This document shows, piece after piece, positions 8,765 to 25,483 of a DNA stretch of 64,000 nucleotides. How positions within the stretch are numbered: position 1 is the first letter of the stretch; each line of letters begins with the position of its first letter. Source of the stretch: Paracoccus isoporae (GTDB lineage Bacteria > Pseudomonadota > Alphaproteobacteria > Rhodobacterales > Rhodobacteraceae); the NCBI RefSeq assembly GCF_900101865.1, contig NZ_FNAH01000008.1, forward strand, positions 1 to 64,000, read 5' to 3'. The notes below the pieces were generated by a model, which searched no databases, was not told the DNA's origin, and was given only the letters and a program-made list of their open reading frames with translations. A program made the position numbers and the translations under genes.

Positions 8765-9702
8765 CGAAGCGCATGACTGAAACCGTGCAGATGGCCACAG
8801 TGCTTCGCGAGCCGCTGGAGCAGACCCTGCGCTTCGTGTCCTGGTATTGTGAACTGGGCGTCGAACGCATCGAGCTGTTCTTCGACGATCCGCAGGACCC
8901 GGCGATCGAATTGGTGGAGACGCGACCGGAGGTCCGCGTGCATCGCTGCACGGCGGATTTCTGGCGCGGCATCGGGGCGCAGCCCGACATGGCCTTCGTC
9001 AAGCGGCAGAACGCTGCGCTGACATTCGCTTATCGTGGCGCGAAAGCAGATTGGTTTCTGGCTGTGGACAGTGACGAATTCGTCTATCTGCAAGGCCGCA
9101 ATTTCGACGAGTTCCTCCGCTCCGTGCCCGATGATGCCCCCGCGGTCCGTTTCTGCACGGCCGAACATGTGACGACGCCAGGACACGGGGGGAACTGGTT
9201 CCGCTTGCCGCTGCCCCGCGCCGTGATCCGGCAGAATGGCGGTGCGGCAGCCTTCTATCTTGCGCCGCGTGGCGGCCTCGTGGGTCATGCGGACGGAAAA
9301 TCGCTGACCCGCACCGGGTTCGACGTTTTCCGGGTGAGGCAGCATTTGGTCGTGGGCCGGGACCGCAAACCGATTGACGGAATCTTCGTGGGGCCGGCAA
9401 ACGGCGCCATGCTCCTGCACTTCGTCGACAATGGCTATGATCGATGGCGCGCGAAGCTGGCCTGGCGCAGAGGGTCCTGGGGGCTTCCCCGGCGTGCGTC
9501 AGCGCGGCTCGACGAAATTGATCGCTTTCCCGCGGAGGAGGCTGAGCGGGAATACCGCGCGCTCTACGACCTTCTGCACCAACTCGAACCTGAGACGTGC
9601 GAGAAGCTCGAAGGCTTGGGTGGAGTCATCCGCTTGGATGTCGATACGCACGGCCAGATCGACCGTATTTTCCCCGGCCATGGGAATAGCAACCAAGGTT
9701 GA
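8761..9702 (+). CDS. Glycosyltransferase family 2-like protein
   Basis: A 313-residue protein. ATVLREPLEQTLRFVSWYCELGVERIELFFDDP resembles the first half of GT2/GT92-type enzymes with the usual E(P/N) and hhWhxxGV motifs, and AVDSDEFVYL (Asp103-Ser-Asp105) supplies the DxD site. It ends with a basic, His-containing region (LLHFVDNGYDRWRAKLAWRRG) typical of bacterial GT2-like enzymes that modify envelope glycans. It overlaps the upstream gene by 4 bp (ATGA), so both are probably made together. An alternative start lies four codons in. The rplJ leader follows after about 180 bp. Confidence 0.75.
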   Translation: MTKRMTETVQMATVLREPLEQTLRFVSWYCELGVERIELFFDDPQDPAIELVETRPEVRVHRCTADFWRGIGAQPDMAFVKRQNAALTFAYRGAKADWFLAVDSDEFVYLQGRNFDEFLRSVPDDAPAVRFCTAEHVTTPGHGGNWFRLPLPRAVIRQNGGAAAFYLAPRGGLVGHADGKSLTRTGFDVFRVRQHLVVGRDRKPIDGIFVGPANGAMLLHFVDNGYDRWRAKLAWRRGSWGLPRRASARLDEIDRFPAEEAEREYRALYDLLHQLEPETCEKLEGLGGVIRLDVDTHGQIDRIFPGHGNSNQG

Positions 9703-9724
9703 TCTGCCGAAGCGATGTCGCCCC

Positions 9725-9753
9725 TTGGCAAAGACCGGCATTTGCCCTAAACG
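9725..9753 (+). promoter_or_regulatory. Candidate promoter of rplJ-rplL(-rpoBC)
   Basis: TTGGCA (9725-9730), 17-base spacer, TAAACG (9748-9753). It is just downstream of the glycosyltransferase stop codon and about 220 bp before rplJ, leaving a long leader as in other rplJ operons. The -10 match is modest. Confidence 0.4.
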
Positions 9754-9886
9754 GGCCATTCGCATCGGATCCGTGATTCGCGGACCCGGTGCTTTCGTCC
9801 GAGACGGAGGGTGCCGCGTGCGGCTTAATGTCCTTCCCGAGATGGAAGTCGAGACCATTTTTCCGGGGGCTCTCCTCGGGTGATCT

Positions 9887-9960
9887 CGGGTCCATCGATT
9901 GCGGACCCGACCCGCGGCCCTTCGGGGCCAACGGAAAGTGAGAGCCGGGGGTTCGCCCCC
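9887..9960 (+). promoter_or_regulatory. Structured rplJ leader (three tandem hairpins)
   Basis: Three hairpins lie in a row. The first is CGGGTCC/GGACCCG (9887-9909), the second GGCCC-TTCG-GGGCC (9916-9929) and the third GGGGG-TTCG-CCCCC (9947-9960). The last ends 4 bases before the TTGGAG ribosome site. The position fits autogenous control by the L10-L12 complex, which is known for this operon in other bacteria. The exact L10-binding kink-turn was not resolved. Confidence 0.6.
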
Positions 9961-9976
9961 AAACTTGGAGTTAACC

Positions 9977-10492
9977 GTGGATAGAGCGCAAAAAGAACAG
10001 GTGGTCGAGGAACTCGGCCAGATCTTTGAAAGCTCTGGCGTCGTGGTGGTTGCCCATTACGAAGGGATGACGGTTGCACAGATGCAGGACCTGCGCGCGC
10101 AGATGCGCGACGCTGGCGGGTCCGTTCGCGTTGCCAAGAACAGGCTCGCCAAGATCGCCCTGGAAGGAAAGCCCTGCGCAAGCATTGCTGACTACCTGAC
10201 GGGCATGACCGTGCTGTCCTATTCGGAGGATCCTGTGGCTGCGGCCAAGGTCGCCGATTCATACGCCAAGGGGAACGACAAGTTCGTGATCCTCGGCGGT
10301 GCGATGGGCGACACGGCGCTTGATCCGGCCGGTGTGAAATCCGTGGCCGCCATGCCTTCGCGCGACGAGCTCATTGCCTCGATCGTCGGCTGCATCGGCG
10401 CTCCGGCTTCGAACATCGCCGGTGCGATTGGCGCACCTGCTTCGAACATCGCGGGCATTCTTTCGACGCTCGAAGAGCGCGAAGCCGCCTGA
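9977..10492 (+). CDS. rplJ: 50S ribosomal protein L10
   Basis: A 171-residue L10 that starts with GTG ([19 protein letters not shown]), TTGGAG lying 6 bases upstream. The rRNA-binding domain includes [19 protein letters not shown] and [11 protein letters not shown]. The C-terminal L12-binding helix region carries a short exact repeat, [21 protein letters not shown]10 anchors L7/L12 dimers on the ribosome and in E. coli represses its own mRNA. The upstream frame is open but lies in the hairpin leader. Confidence 0.96.
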   Translation: MDRAQKEQVVEELGQIFESSGVVVVAHYEGMTVAQMQDLRAQMRDAGGSVRVAKNRLAKIALEGKPCASIADYLTGMTVLSYSEDPVAAAKVADSYAKGNDKFVILGGAMGDTALDPAGVKSVAAMPSRDELIASIVGCIGAPASNIAGAIGAPASNIAGILSTLEEREAA

Positions 10493-10558
10493 TGCAACTC
10501 ATTCCCGGCGTATGGACGATATCCGACGTTGGAACACAAACTTGGAAAGAACGGAAAA

Positions 10559-10933
10559 ATGGCTGATCTGAAGAAACTCGCCGAAGACATCGTGGGCCTG
10601 ACCCTGCTGGAAGCCCAGGAACTGAAAACCATCCTGAAGGATGAATACGGCATCGAGCCCGCCGCCGGCGGCGCGGTGATGATGGCTGGCCCGGCTGCCG
10701 GTGCGGCCGAAGCTGCCGAAGAAAAGACCGAATTCGACGTCGTGCTGACCGAAGCCGGCCCGAACAAGATCAACGTGATCAAGGAAGTGCGCGGCATCAC
10801 CGGTCTGGGCCTGAAAGAAGCCAAGGACCTGGTCGAAGCCGGTGGCAAGGTCAAGGAAGGCGCTGCCAAGGACGAAGCCGAAGAGATGAAGAAGAAGCTC
10901 GAAGCGGCTGGCGCCAAGGTCGAGCTGAAATAA
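10559..10933 (+). CDS. rplL: 50S ribosomal protein L7/L12
   Basis: A 124-residue L7/L12. The N-terminal dimerisation helix is [23 protein letters not shown] hinge rich in Ala/Gly ([20 protein letters not shown]) follows, then the C-terminal factor-binding domain ([33 protein letters not shown]). It recruits the translation GTPases. It lies 66 bp downstream of rplJ in the usual order. Confidence 0.98.
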   Translation: MADLKKLAEDIVGLTLLEAQELKTILKDEYGIEPAAGGAVMMAGPAAGAAEAAEEKTEFDVVLTEAGPNKINVIKEVRGITGLGLKEAKDLVEAGGKVKEGAAKDEAEEMKKKLEAAGAKVELK

Positions 10934-10957
10934 TCGACCCTTCGGTCGCATGATTTG

Positions 10958-11058
10958 GGCAGGGTCCGGGAATTTCCCGGTCCCTGCCGAACCTGTCTTG
11001 AAGGGCGCTGATCCGATGCCTACATGGCATCAGCTTCCTTCAGGGCATGTTCAGGTTC
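10958..11058 (+). promoter_or_regulatory. Two adjacent hairpins in the rplL-rpoB spacer
   Basis: The first hairpin (10958-10987) has a 14-bp stem with one mismatch, GGCAGGGTCCGGGA/TCCCGGTCCCTGCC. The second starts at once (10989-11058) and is long. Its outer GAACCTG/CAGGTTC, middle TTGAAGG/CCTTCAG and inner GATGCC/GGCATC stems close on a 5-base loop. Neither has a T-run. In E. coli this spacer holds an attenuator and an RNase III site, so a similar role is inferred. Confidence 0.6.
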
Positions 11059-11174
11059 GGGAGCCGCGCGGTGGGACGGGCGGCAGGTATTGAACAGGAA
11101 CCCCTGACATTCGCAGACCGCGCCTGCCGGGCCCCGACGGCACGCGCGCGTCAAGACGAAAGGTGCAAGACCCC

Positions 11175-15329
<4,155 letters not shown>

Positions 15330-15403
15330 CGGCTGTGGCCGTCTGGCGGGGCCGCTGCGCCCCGCCGCCTCCCTCCTCCCGCGCCCCTCATTAGGAATCT
15401 GAA

Positions 15404-19663
<4,260 letters not shown>

Positions 19664-19691
19664 GGCCGATTTTGGGCCAATGACACGAGAA

Positions 19692-19716
19692 AACCCGGTC
19701 ACGCGCCGGGTTTTTT
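19692..19716 (+). terminator. Terminator of the rpoBC operon
   Basis: Stem AACCCGG/CCGGGTT with a 7-base loop and a run of six T residues. Confidence 0.92.
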
Positions 19717-19744
19717 CACATGAACGCCTGTCGGGGCTGCGGCA

Positions 19745-19773
19745 TTGAACCGAAGCGCCCGACTGCCTAGATT
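19745..19773 (+). promoter_or_regulatory. Candidate lon promoter
   Basis: TTGAAC (19745-19750), 17-base spacer, TAGATT (19768-19773), 66 bp before lon. The same bases read as ATTGAAC-N15-CCTAGAT also resemble a heat-shock (RpoH) promoter, CTTGAA plus CCTATNT. The sequence does not settle which sigma factor is used. Confidence 0.5.
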
Positions 19774-19839
19774 TAAGCCATGCAGGGGGTCCGGGTTGCC
19801 GAAATCGGGACGCGCGCCCTCGGGCTTGAAAGGAACAAC

Positions 19840-22254
19840 ATGACCGAGATCAATCATTCGCATCCCGTGTTGCCGCTGCGTGATATCGTGGCGTTCCCGC
19901 ATATGGTCGTGCCGCTTTTCGTCGGTCGCGACCGGTCCGTGCGGGCGCTGGAGGCGGTCATGGCAGAGGATCGTCCGATCCTGCTGGCGACCCAGAAGGA
20001 TGCCACTGTCGACGAGCCGGATTCCGACGGCATCTATCGCGTCGGCGTGCTGGCCAATGTGCTGCAATTGCTGAAGCTGCCCGATGGCACCGTGAAGGTG
20101 CTTGTCGAAGGGCAGCGCCGGGTTGAAATCACCCGTTTTCTGGAGAATGAGGAGTATTTCGAGGCCGAGGCGACCCCGCTGATCGAAGAGCAGGGCGATG
20201 CCGATACCGTGACCGCGCTGACCAAGGCGGTGGCCGAGGAATTCGAGAAATACGTCAAGATTCGCAAGAACATCCCCGACGAGGTGGTCTCCACCGTGGC
20301 CGAGACCAGCGATTCCGAACGGCTGGCCGATCTTGTGGCCGGTCATCTCGGGGTCGAGATCGAGCGCAAGCAGGAGCTTCTGGAAACTCTCGTGGTGGCC
20401 GACCGGCTGGAGAAGGTGTACGGGCTGATGCAGGGCGAAATGTCGGTCCTGCAGGTCGAGAAGAAGATCAAGTCGCGCGTCAAGACCCAGATGGAGAAGA
20501 CGCAGCGCGAGTACTATCTGAATGAGCAGATGAAAGCCATTCAGAAGGAGCTTGGCGATGGCGAGGAGGGCTCTGACGAGCTGGCCGAGCTGGAGCAGAA
20601 GATCGAAGAGACCAAGTTCAGCAAGGAAGCCCGCGAAAAGGCGGAGGCCGAGCTGAAGAAGCTCAAGGCGATGTCGCCCATGTCGGCCGAGGCCACGGTC
20701 AGCCGGAACTATCTGGACTGGCTGCTGGCCCTGCCCTGGGGCGTGAAGTCGCGCACCAAGAAGAACCTTGGCAAGGCCGAGGAGGTGCTGGACGCCGATC
20801 ACTATGGTCTTGAAAAGGTCAAGGAACGCATCGTCGAATATCTGGCGGTGCAGAATCGGTCGGCCAAGCTGAAAGGCCCGATCATGTGCCTGGTCGGCCC
20901 GCCCGGCGTGGGGAAAACCTCGCTTGGCCGGTCCGTGGCCAAGGCGACGGGGCGCGAATTCATCCGCATCAGCCTGGGCGGTGTGCGCGACGAATCCGAG
21001 ATCCGCGGCCACCGGCGGACCTATATCGGCTCCATGCCCGGCAAGATCATCCAGGCGCTGAAGAAGGCCAAGACCACGAACCCGCTCATCCTGCTCGACG
21101 AGATCGACAAGATGGGGCAGGACTTCCGTGGCGACCCGGCAAGCGCGATGCTGGAGGTGCTGGACCCGGAACAGAACTCGACCTTCGTGGACCACTATCT
21201 CGAGGTGGAATACGATCTGTCGAATGTCATGTTCCTGACCACGGCCAACAGCTACAACATGCCGGGCCCGCTTCTGGACCGGATGGAGATCATTCCGCTG
21301 GCCGGCTATACCGAGGATGAGAAGCGCGAGATTGCGCGTCAGCACCTGCTGCCCAAGCAGGTCAAGGCGAACGGACTGCGCAAGGGCGAATTCAGCGTCA
21401 CCGACGAGGCGCTGACCCATGTGATCCGCTACTATACCCGCGAAGCCGGGGTGCGGTCGCTGGAGCGTGAGATCGCCAAGCTGGCGCGGAAAGCCGTGAC
21501 CGAGATCCTCAAGGGCAGCACGAAATCGGTCGAGGTCGGCCCGGAGAAGGTCGAGGATTATCTCGGCGTGCGCCGGCACCGTTACGGCCTGGCCGAGAAG
21601 GAGGATCAGGTCGGCGTCGTGACCGGGCTTGCCTGGACGCAGGTCGGCGGCGATCTGTTGCAGATCGAGGCGCTGCGACTGCCCGGCAAGGGCCGCATGA
21701 AGACGACGGGGAAACTCGGCGATGTGATGAAGGAGTCCATCGATGCCGCGTCCTCCTTCGTGCGCTCGGTCGCGCCGGAACTGGGGATCAAGCCGCCCGA
21801 GTTCGACAAGCGCGATATCCATGTGCACGTGCCCGAAGGCGCGACTCCCAAGGATGGCCCGTCGGCGGGTCTGGCGATGGTGACCTCGGTCGTGTCGGTG
21901 ATGACCGGGATCCCGGTTCGCAAGGACATCGCCATGACCGGCGAGGTGACGCTGCGCGGCAATGCGCTCGCCATCGGCGGTCTGAAGGAAAAGCTGTTGG
22001 CGGCACTGCGCGGGGGGATCAAGACGGTGCTGATCCCCGAGGACAATGCCAAGGATCTGGCGGAGATCCCGGACAATGTGAAGCAGGGGCTGACCATCAT
22101 CCCGGTGTCCAATGTCCGCGAGGTGCTGAAGCACGCGCTCGTGCGGATGCCCGAGCCGGTCGAGTGGGACGAGGCCGCCGAGGAGGCGGCCGAGGCCGCG
22201 CGCCAGGCCGCAAGCCGCGGCGAGCAGGGCGGGGCGGTTCCGACCGCGCATTAA
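19840..22254 (+). CDS. lon: ATP-dependent protease Lon
   Basis: An 804-residue LonA. The substrate-binding N-domain starts [20 protein letters not shown], and a coiled-coil follows at about residues 190-270. The AAA+ module has Walker [10 protein letters not shown] (about 353-361) and Walker [12 protein letters not shown]. The protease domain has the dyad Ser675 in [10 protein letters not shown] and Lys718 in [11 protein letters not shown], 43 residues apart as in E. coli Lon. It degrades misfolded and regulatory proteins. AAAGGA precedes the ATG at 19840; the open frame upstream lacks similarity. A Lon partner gene, hspQ, lies 1.3 kb downstream on the other strand. Confidence 0.97.
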   Translation: MTEINHSHPVLPLRDIVAFPHMVVPLFVGRDRSVRALEAVMAEDRPILLATQKDATVDEPDSDGIYRVGVLANVLQLLKLPDGTVKVLVEGQRRVEITRFLENEEYFEAEATPLIEEQGDADTVTALTKAVAEEFEKYVKIRKNIPDEVVSTVAETSDSERLADLVAGHLGVEIERKQELLETLVVADRLEKVYGLMQGEMSVLQVEKKIKSRVKTQMEKTQREYYLNEQMKAIQKELGDGEEGSDELAELEQKIEETKFSKEAREKAEAELKKLKAMSPMSAEATVSRNYLDWLLALPWGVKSRTKKNLGKAEEVLDADHYGLEKVKERIVEYLAVQNRSAKLKGPIMCLVGPPGVGKTSLGRSVAKATGREFIRISLGGVRDESEIRGHRRTYIGSMPGKIIQALKKAKTTNPLILLDEIDKMGQDFRGDPASAMLEVLDPEQNSTFVDHYLEVEYDLSNVMFLTTANSYNMPGPLLDRMEIIPLAGYTEDEKREIARQHLLPKQVKANGLRKGEFSVTDEALTHVIRYYTREAGVRSLEREIAKLARKAVTEILKGSTKSVEVGPEKVEDYLGVRRHRYGLAEKEDQVGVVTGLAWTQVGGDLLQIEALRLPGKGRMKTTGKLGDVMKESIDAASSFVRSVAPELGIKPPEFDKRDIHVHVPEGATPKDGPSAGLAMVTSVVSVMTGIPVRKDIAMTGEVTLRGNALAIGGLKEKLLAALRGGIKTVLIPEDNAKDLAEIPDNVKQGLTIIPVSNVREVLKHALVRMPEPVEWDEAAEEAAEAARQAASRGEQGGAVPTAH

Positions 22255-22272
22255 GTCCCCTGGCAAGCATCG

Positions 22273-22302
22273 AAAGGCGCGGGCTCACCCCTACGCCTTT
22301 TT
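22273..22302 (+). terminator. Probable lon terminator
   Basis: Stem AAAGGCG/CGCCTTT with a 14-base loop, then TT and a second T-rich run. The stem is short, so confidence is moderate. Confidence 0.55.
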
Positions 22303-22349
22303 GCTGTTTTCGCGCTGCGTGACAGCCCCGTGATTTCAGCGAAATCCCC

Positions 22350-22378
22350 TTGCGCAGCCCGCCCGGCAGGGCTATCTA
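22350..22378 (+). promoter_or_regulatory. Sigma70 promoter of tRNA-Val
   Basis: TTGCGC (22350-22355), 17-base spacer, TATCTA (22373-22378), 9 bases before the mature tRNA end. Confidence 0.7.
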
Positions 22379-22387
22379 GCCCCCCAC

Positions 22388-22462
22388 GGGTGATTAGCTC
22401 AGCGGTAGAGCGCTTCGTTCACATCGAAGATGTCAGCGGTTCAAATCCGTTATCACCCACCA
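22388..22462 (+). tRNA. tRNA-Val (CAC anticodon)
   Basis: A 75-nt cloverleaf. The acceptor GGGTGAT pairs with ATCACCC, with discriminator A and an encoded CCA. The anticodon stem CTTCG/CGAAG holds the loop TTCACAT (anticodon CAC), and the T-arm has GGTTCAAATCC. Confidence 0.97.
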
Positions 22463-22469
22463 TGTTTCC

Positions 22470-22503
22470 GAAGCGCCGGCGCAGAGATGCCCGGCGCTTC
22501 TTT
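22470..22503 (+). terminator. Terminator of tRNA-Val
   Basis: Perfect 10-bp stem GAAGCGCCGG/CCGGCGCTTC with an 11-base loop and a short T-run. It also lies just past the convergent aminomutase-like gene. Confidence 0.82.
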
Positions 22504-22533
22504 CGTATCTCCGACAGCCATCCGGACCAGATG

Positions 22534-23562
22534 TCAGCGCGGCGGATCGGTGTAGATGTGGAGGCCGCCGCGCCAGTCGCGGATCTGCCATCGACCCGCG
22601 CCGAGCGGGACCACGTCGCGCGTCTCCAGCGGCACCTTGCCGTATCCCCCCGGCAGGTCCAGCACATAGCTGGGGATCGCGATGCCGGACAGATGACCGC
22701 GCAGCGCGGCGATCAGTTGTAGCCCCTCATCTATAGTGGTGCGGAAATGGCTGGTCCCGCGGGCGAGGTCGCAATGATGCAGGTAATAGGGCGTGACGCG
22801 CAGCTCGGTCAGCGCGCGGAACAGATCCGCGAGGGTCGCGGCATGGTCATTCACGCCGCGCAGGAGGACGGTTTGCGACAGGAGTTGAATCCCCGCATCG
22901 GCCATGTCGGTGATCGCCGCGACCGCGTCCCCGGTCAACTCGTCGGGATGATTGGTGTGGATGACGACCGCCACCGCCTTGCACCGCCGCAGCACCGGCA
23001 GCAGCGCGTCGATCCGATGCGGTGCGACCACCGGCACGCGGCTGTGCAGGCGGATGATGCGCAGATGCGGGATGGCATCCAGCCGGGTCAGCAGCTCGTC
23101 CATCCTGCGCGGCGCGATGCTCATCGGATCGCCGCCGGTCAGGATGATCTCGCGGATGGCCTCGGTTCGGGTCAGATAGGCGAGCGCCGCGTCAAGCTGG
23201 GCCGCGGGCAGCAGCCCGGCCGCGCCCACCACTTCCCTGCGGAAGCAGAAGCGGCAATAGACATCGCAGCTTTGCGTCAGATGCAGAATGGCGCGGTCGG
23301 GATAGCGATGGGTCAGGCCGGGGACCGGGCTGTGTGCCTGATCGCCGATCGGATCGGCCAGCTCCTCGGGGCGGGTCTGCAGCTCGCGCGCATCGGGCAC
23401 GAATTGAGCGCGGATGCCGGGGCTGTCCTGCTGCATGGGCGGGGTGACGCGCACGCGGAACGCGGAGGAGACGCGCCGCATCATCGCGGCATCGCGGGCA
23501 TCCGCCAGACCCGCGGCGACGAGATCGTCGGCGGTGGTCAGATCCCGCTTTGCCTTCCCCAT
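22534..23562 (-). CDS. Lysine 2,3-aminomutase-like radical SAM protein (EpmB/KamA family)
   Basis: A 342-residue radical SAM enzyme. The iron-sulfur motif C99-x3-C103-x2-C106 sits in TQSCDVYCRFCFRREVV, and REIILTGGDP is the usual SAM/PLP-region motif of lysine aminomutases. KamA makes beta-lysine from lysine; EpmB makes (R)-beta-lysine used to modify elongation factor P. The short length fits EpmB or the KamA-like forms common in alphaproteobacteria better than clostridial KamA (over 410 residues). No efp or epmA is nearby, so the substrate is open. The ATG at 23562 was chosen because the upstream open frame overlaps hspQ antisense-free coding. It is 26 bp downstream of hspQ and probably shares its transcript. 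Confidence 0.85.
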   Translation of the reverse strand: MGKAKRDLTTADDLVAAGLADARDAAMMRRVSSAFRVRVTPPMQQDSPGIRAQFVPDARELQTRPEELADPIGDQAHSPVPGLTHRYPDRAILHLTQSCDVYCRFCFRREVVGAAGLLPAAQLDAALAYLTRTEAIREIILTGGDPMSIAPRRMDELLTRLDAIPHLRIIRLHSRVPVVAPHRIDALLPVLRRCKAVAVVIHTNHPDELTGDAVAAITDMADAGIQLLSQTVLLRGVNDHAATLADLFRALTELRVTPYYLHHCDLARGTSHFRTTIDEGLQLIAALRGHLSGIAIPSYVLDLPGGYGKVPLETRDVVPLGAGRWQIRDWRGGLHIYTDPPR

Positions 23563-23588
23563 CTGGTCTGTCGTCCCCGCCGCGCGGT

Positions 23589-23915
23589 TCAGTTCAGCGC
23601 CGTTTGCAGCGGGTAATACCCGTCCTGAAACTCGCCGAAGATCCCGGTCAACTCGGGATGTTCCACCGGCTCTCCCGACTGGTCGGGCAGCAGGTTCTGT
23701 TCCGATACATAGGCGACGTAATACGTCGCCTCGGTTTCGGCATAAAGATGATAAAAGGGCTGGTCGCGATCCGGCCGGCAATCCTCGGGGATGGATTGAT
23801 ACCATTCCTCGGTGTTGGAGAATTCGGGGTCGATGTCGTAGATCACGCCGCGGAACGGGTGCTGACGATGCCGCACCACCTGCCCGATCATGAATTTTGC
23901 CGTTCGTGTTTCCAT
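23589..23915 (-). CDS. hspQ: Heat shock protein HspQ (YccV family)
   Basis: A 108-residue protein of the YccV/HspQ family. Core motifs are FMIGQVVRHRQHPFRGVIYDIDPEF, spread over residues 8-32, plus QPFYHLY and YVSEQNLLPD. In E. coli it binds hemimethylated DNA and affects DnaA stability. In Yersinia it is a specificity-enhancing factor and substrate of Lon, and lon itself lies only 1.3 kb away. AGAGG precedes the ATG at 23915. A 26-bp near-perfect palindrome and a short GC hairpin lie in the 97-bp upstream spacer. Confidence 0.93.
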   Translation of the reverse strand: METRTAKFMIGQVVRHRQHPFRGVIYDIDPEFSNTEEWYQSIPEDCRPDRDQPFYHLYAETEATYYVAYVSEQNLLPDQSGEPVEHPELTGIFGEFQDGYYPLQTALN

Positions 23916-23954
23916 CCGGCACCTCTCTGAACTCGGCGTGTGTACGCCTTTCAG

Positions 23955-23980
23955 GCCAAGCTGTCCATGGATAGCTTGGC
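23955..23980. repeat. 26-bp near-perfect palindrome upstream of hspQ
   Basis: Arms GCCAAGCT/AGCTTGGC flank a central TCCATGGA, with only one non-complementary pair (G/T) in the whole element. No T-run follows on either strand, so a terminator is unlikely. A dimeric regulator site or an mRNA structure in the hspQ leader is possible. A second small hairpin, GGCGT-GTGT-ACGCC (23935-23948), lies between it and the hspQ ribosome site. Confidence 0.75.
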
Positions 23981-24012
23981 AAAGGGCCGATAAACGCGGC
24001 GAAACTGTCTTC

Positions 24013-25368
24013 TCAGGCGGGGGAGCCGCCTGTCCTGACGACTTCCGCGGTGTCCGCGCGTGCCTCGGGGACGGACTCCGATTCGTCGCCCGCCTCGACC
24101 AGGTCGCGCGCCTCCTCCTCGTCCTCGTCCTCAAGCGCGGGCGGGGCCTCACCGGCCAGGAAATTGCCGAACTTCTCCAGCCGCGGAATATGATCCGCGA
24201 TCACCTTCAGCACGACCAGCATCGGCACGGCGACGACCATCCCCAAGACCGACCACAGCCATGCCCACAGCGCCACCGTGACAAAGACCACCACGGTGTT
24301 CAGCCGCAGGCGGCGGGACACGAAATAGGGGGTGATGAGCTGCCCCTCCATCGCCGTGAACCCCATATAGGTCGCGGCAACCAAGATCGGGGTGTAGATG
24401 TCGTCAAAGGAGATGATGGCCACGACGAAAGCCGCCACCACGCCGGACACCGCGCCCAGATAGGGGATGAAGTTCAGGATGAACGCCGCGATCCCCCAAA
24501 GCAGCGGCTGCGGCATCTCCCAGAACCACATCGCCAGCCCGATGCAGATCCCCAGCCCCGCATTGATGAGCGTGATCGCCCCGAGATAGGAGCCGAGCGA
24601 CGATTCGATCTCGCGCATGGCCATATAGGCGGCGCGCTTGTCGCGCAGCGTGTCGAAGCTCTGCACGACCTTGAGATACAGAAGATCCCCCGACGCCAGC
24701 AGGAAGAACAGCAGGAACAGCGTGAACACGATCTGCCCGGCGACGGATGGACCCGCCGAGGCCAGCGTCTCGAGCGTCGAGCTCTCCTCGGTATCGACCC
24801 GGACCCGCACCTCCTGCGCGCCGTCTTCCGCCTCTGCACTCGCCTCGACGACGGTGCGCGCGCCGGTGGTCGCTTCGGAGGGCAGGGAGGCGATGGGGTC
24901 CGGGCGGTCATCGGCCGCGGCCGGGGCCTCGTCCCCGCCATTCGTCACCTCGTCGATCTTGGCGGCCGCTTCCTCCAGCGGTCGCATGCTTTCGCGCAGA
25001 TCGCTGAACCGATCCTCCAGACGTTGGGTGATGCGGGGGCTGTCCTCCACGATGTCGCTGATCGGGCCGGAGATGGTGAAGCCCAGCACGCCGACAAGCG
25101 CCACGAGTCCGATGGTCACGATTGCGGCGGCGAAGCCCGCCGGCACGCCGATCCGACCCAACAGGCGGCGGAAGGGCACGAATACGAAAAACAGCAGGAT
25201 GCCGAGCGTGACCGGCATCAGGAAGGCTGCGGCGGAGGTGATGAAGTTGAACAGAAGGATCAGGAAGATCCCGATGATGGCCCAGCCGGGGACAACGCGC
25301 GTGACCCCTTCCTGTCTTTCGGCGGCGGGGAAACTGTATTCCGTCATATAGTTGGGCTTGCGCGCCAT
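24013..25368 (-). CDS. AI-2E transporter family (PerM-like) membrane protein
   Basis: A 451-residue protein of the UPF0118/AI-2E family with about eight membrane helices. The first is VVPGWAIIGIFLILLFNFI and the conserved late region has NFIPYLGAVSG. Some members export the AI-2 signal, others act as Na+/H+ exchangers, and most are untested. Two parts are unusual. One is a long Asp/Glu/Ala-rich insert (about residues 145-215) in the loop that usually lies outside the membrane. The other is a strongly acidic C-terminal tail after the last helix. GGAG lies upstream of the ATG at 25368; an earlier start without a ribosome site is possible. Confidence 0.88.
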   Translation of the reverse strand: MARKPNYMTEYSFPAAERQEGVTRVVPGWAIIGIFLILLFNFITSAAAFLMPVTLGILLFFVFVPFRRLLGRIGVPAGFAAAIVTIGLVALVGVLGFTISGPISDIVEDSPRITQRLEDRFSDLRESMRPLEEAAAKIDEVTNGGDEAPAAADDRPDPIASLPSEATTGARTVVEASAEAEDGAQEVRVRVDTEESSTLETLASAGPSVAGQIVFTLFLLFFLLASGDLLYLKVVQSFDTLRDKRAAYMAMREIESSLGSYLGAITLINAGLGICIGLAMWFWEMPQPLLWGIAAFILNFIPYLGAVSGVVAAFVVAIISFDDIYTPILVAATYMGFTAMEGQLITPYFVSRRLRLNTVVVFVTVALWAWLWSVLGMVVAVPMLVVLKVIADHIPRLEKFGNFLAGEAPPALEDEDEEEARDLVEAGDESESVPEARADTAEVVRTGGSPA

Positions 25369-25483
25369 GCATCTCTCCGTCGGGGTCGTATTGCTGCCCA
25401 ACCCAACGCCGGTCGCGGCGGGACCGGTTCCCCGCCGTGATGGAGATAAGACTAAATTTTAGTTAGCCGTCAGGCGATTGCGG

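Noticed and set aside
19699..22266. Long open frame antisense to lon
   Set aside because: Same cause; the sense frame is Lon with all catalytic motifs.
23563..23982. N-terminal extension of the aminomutase-like protein through hspQ
   Set aside because: The extension lies in another frame of hspQ, has no similarity to the family, and the true start follows hspQ by 26 bp.
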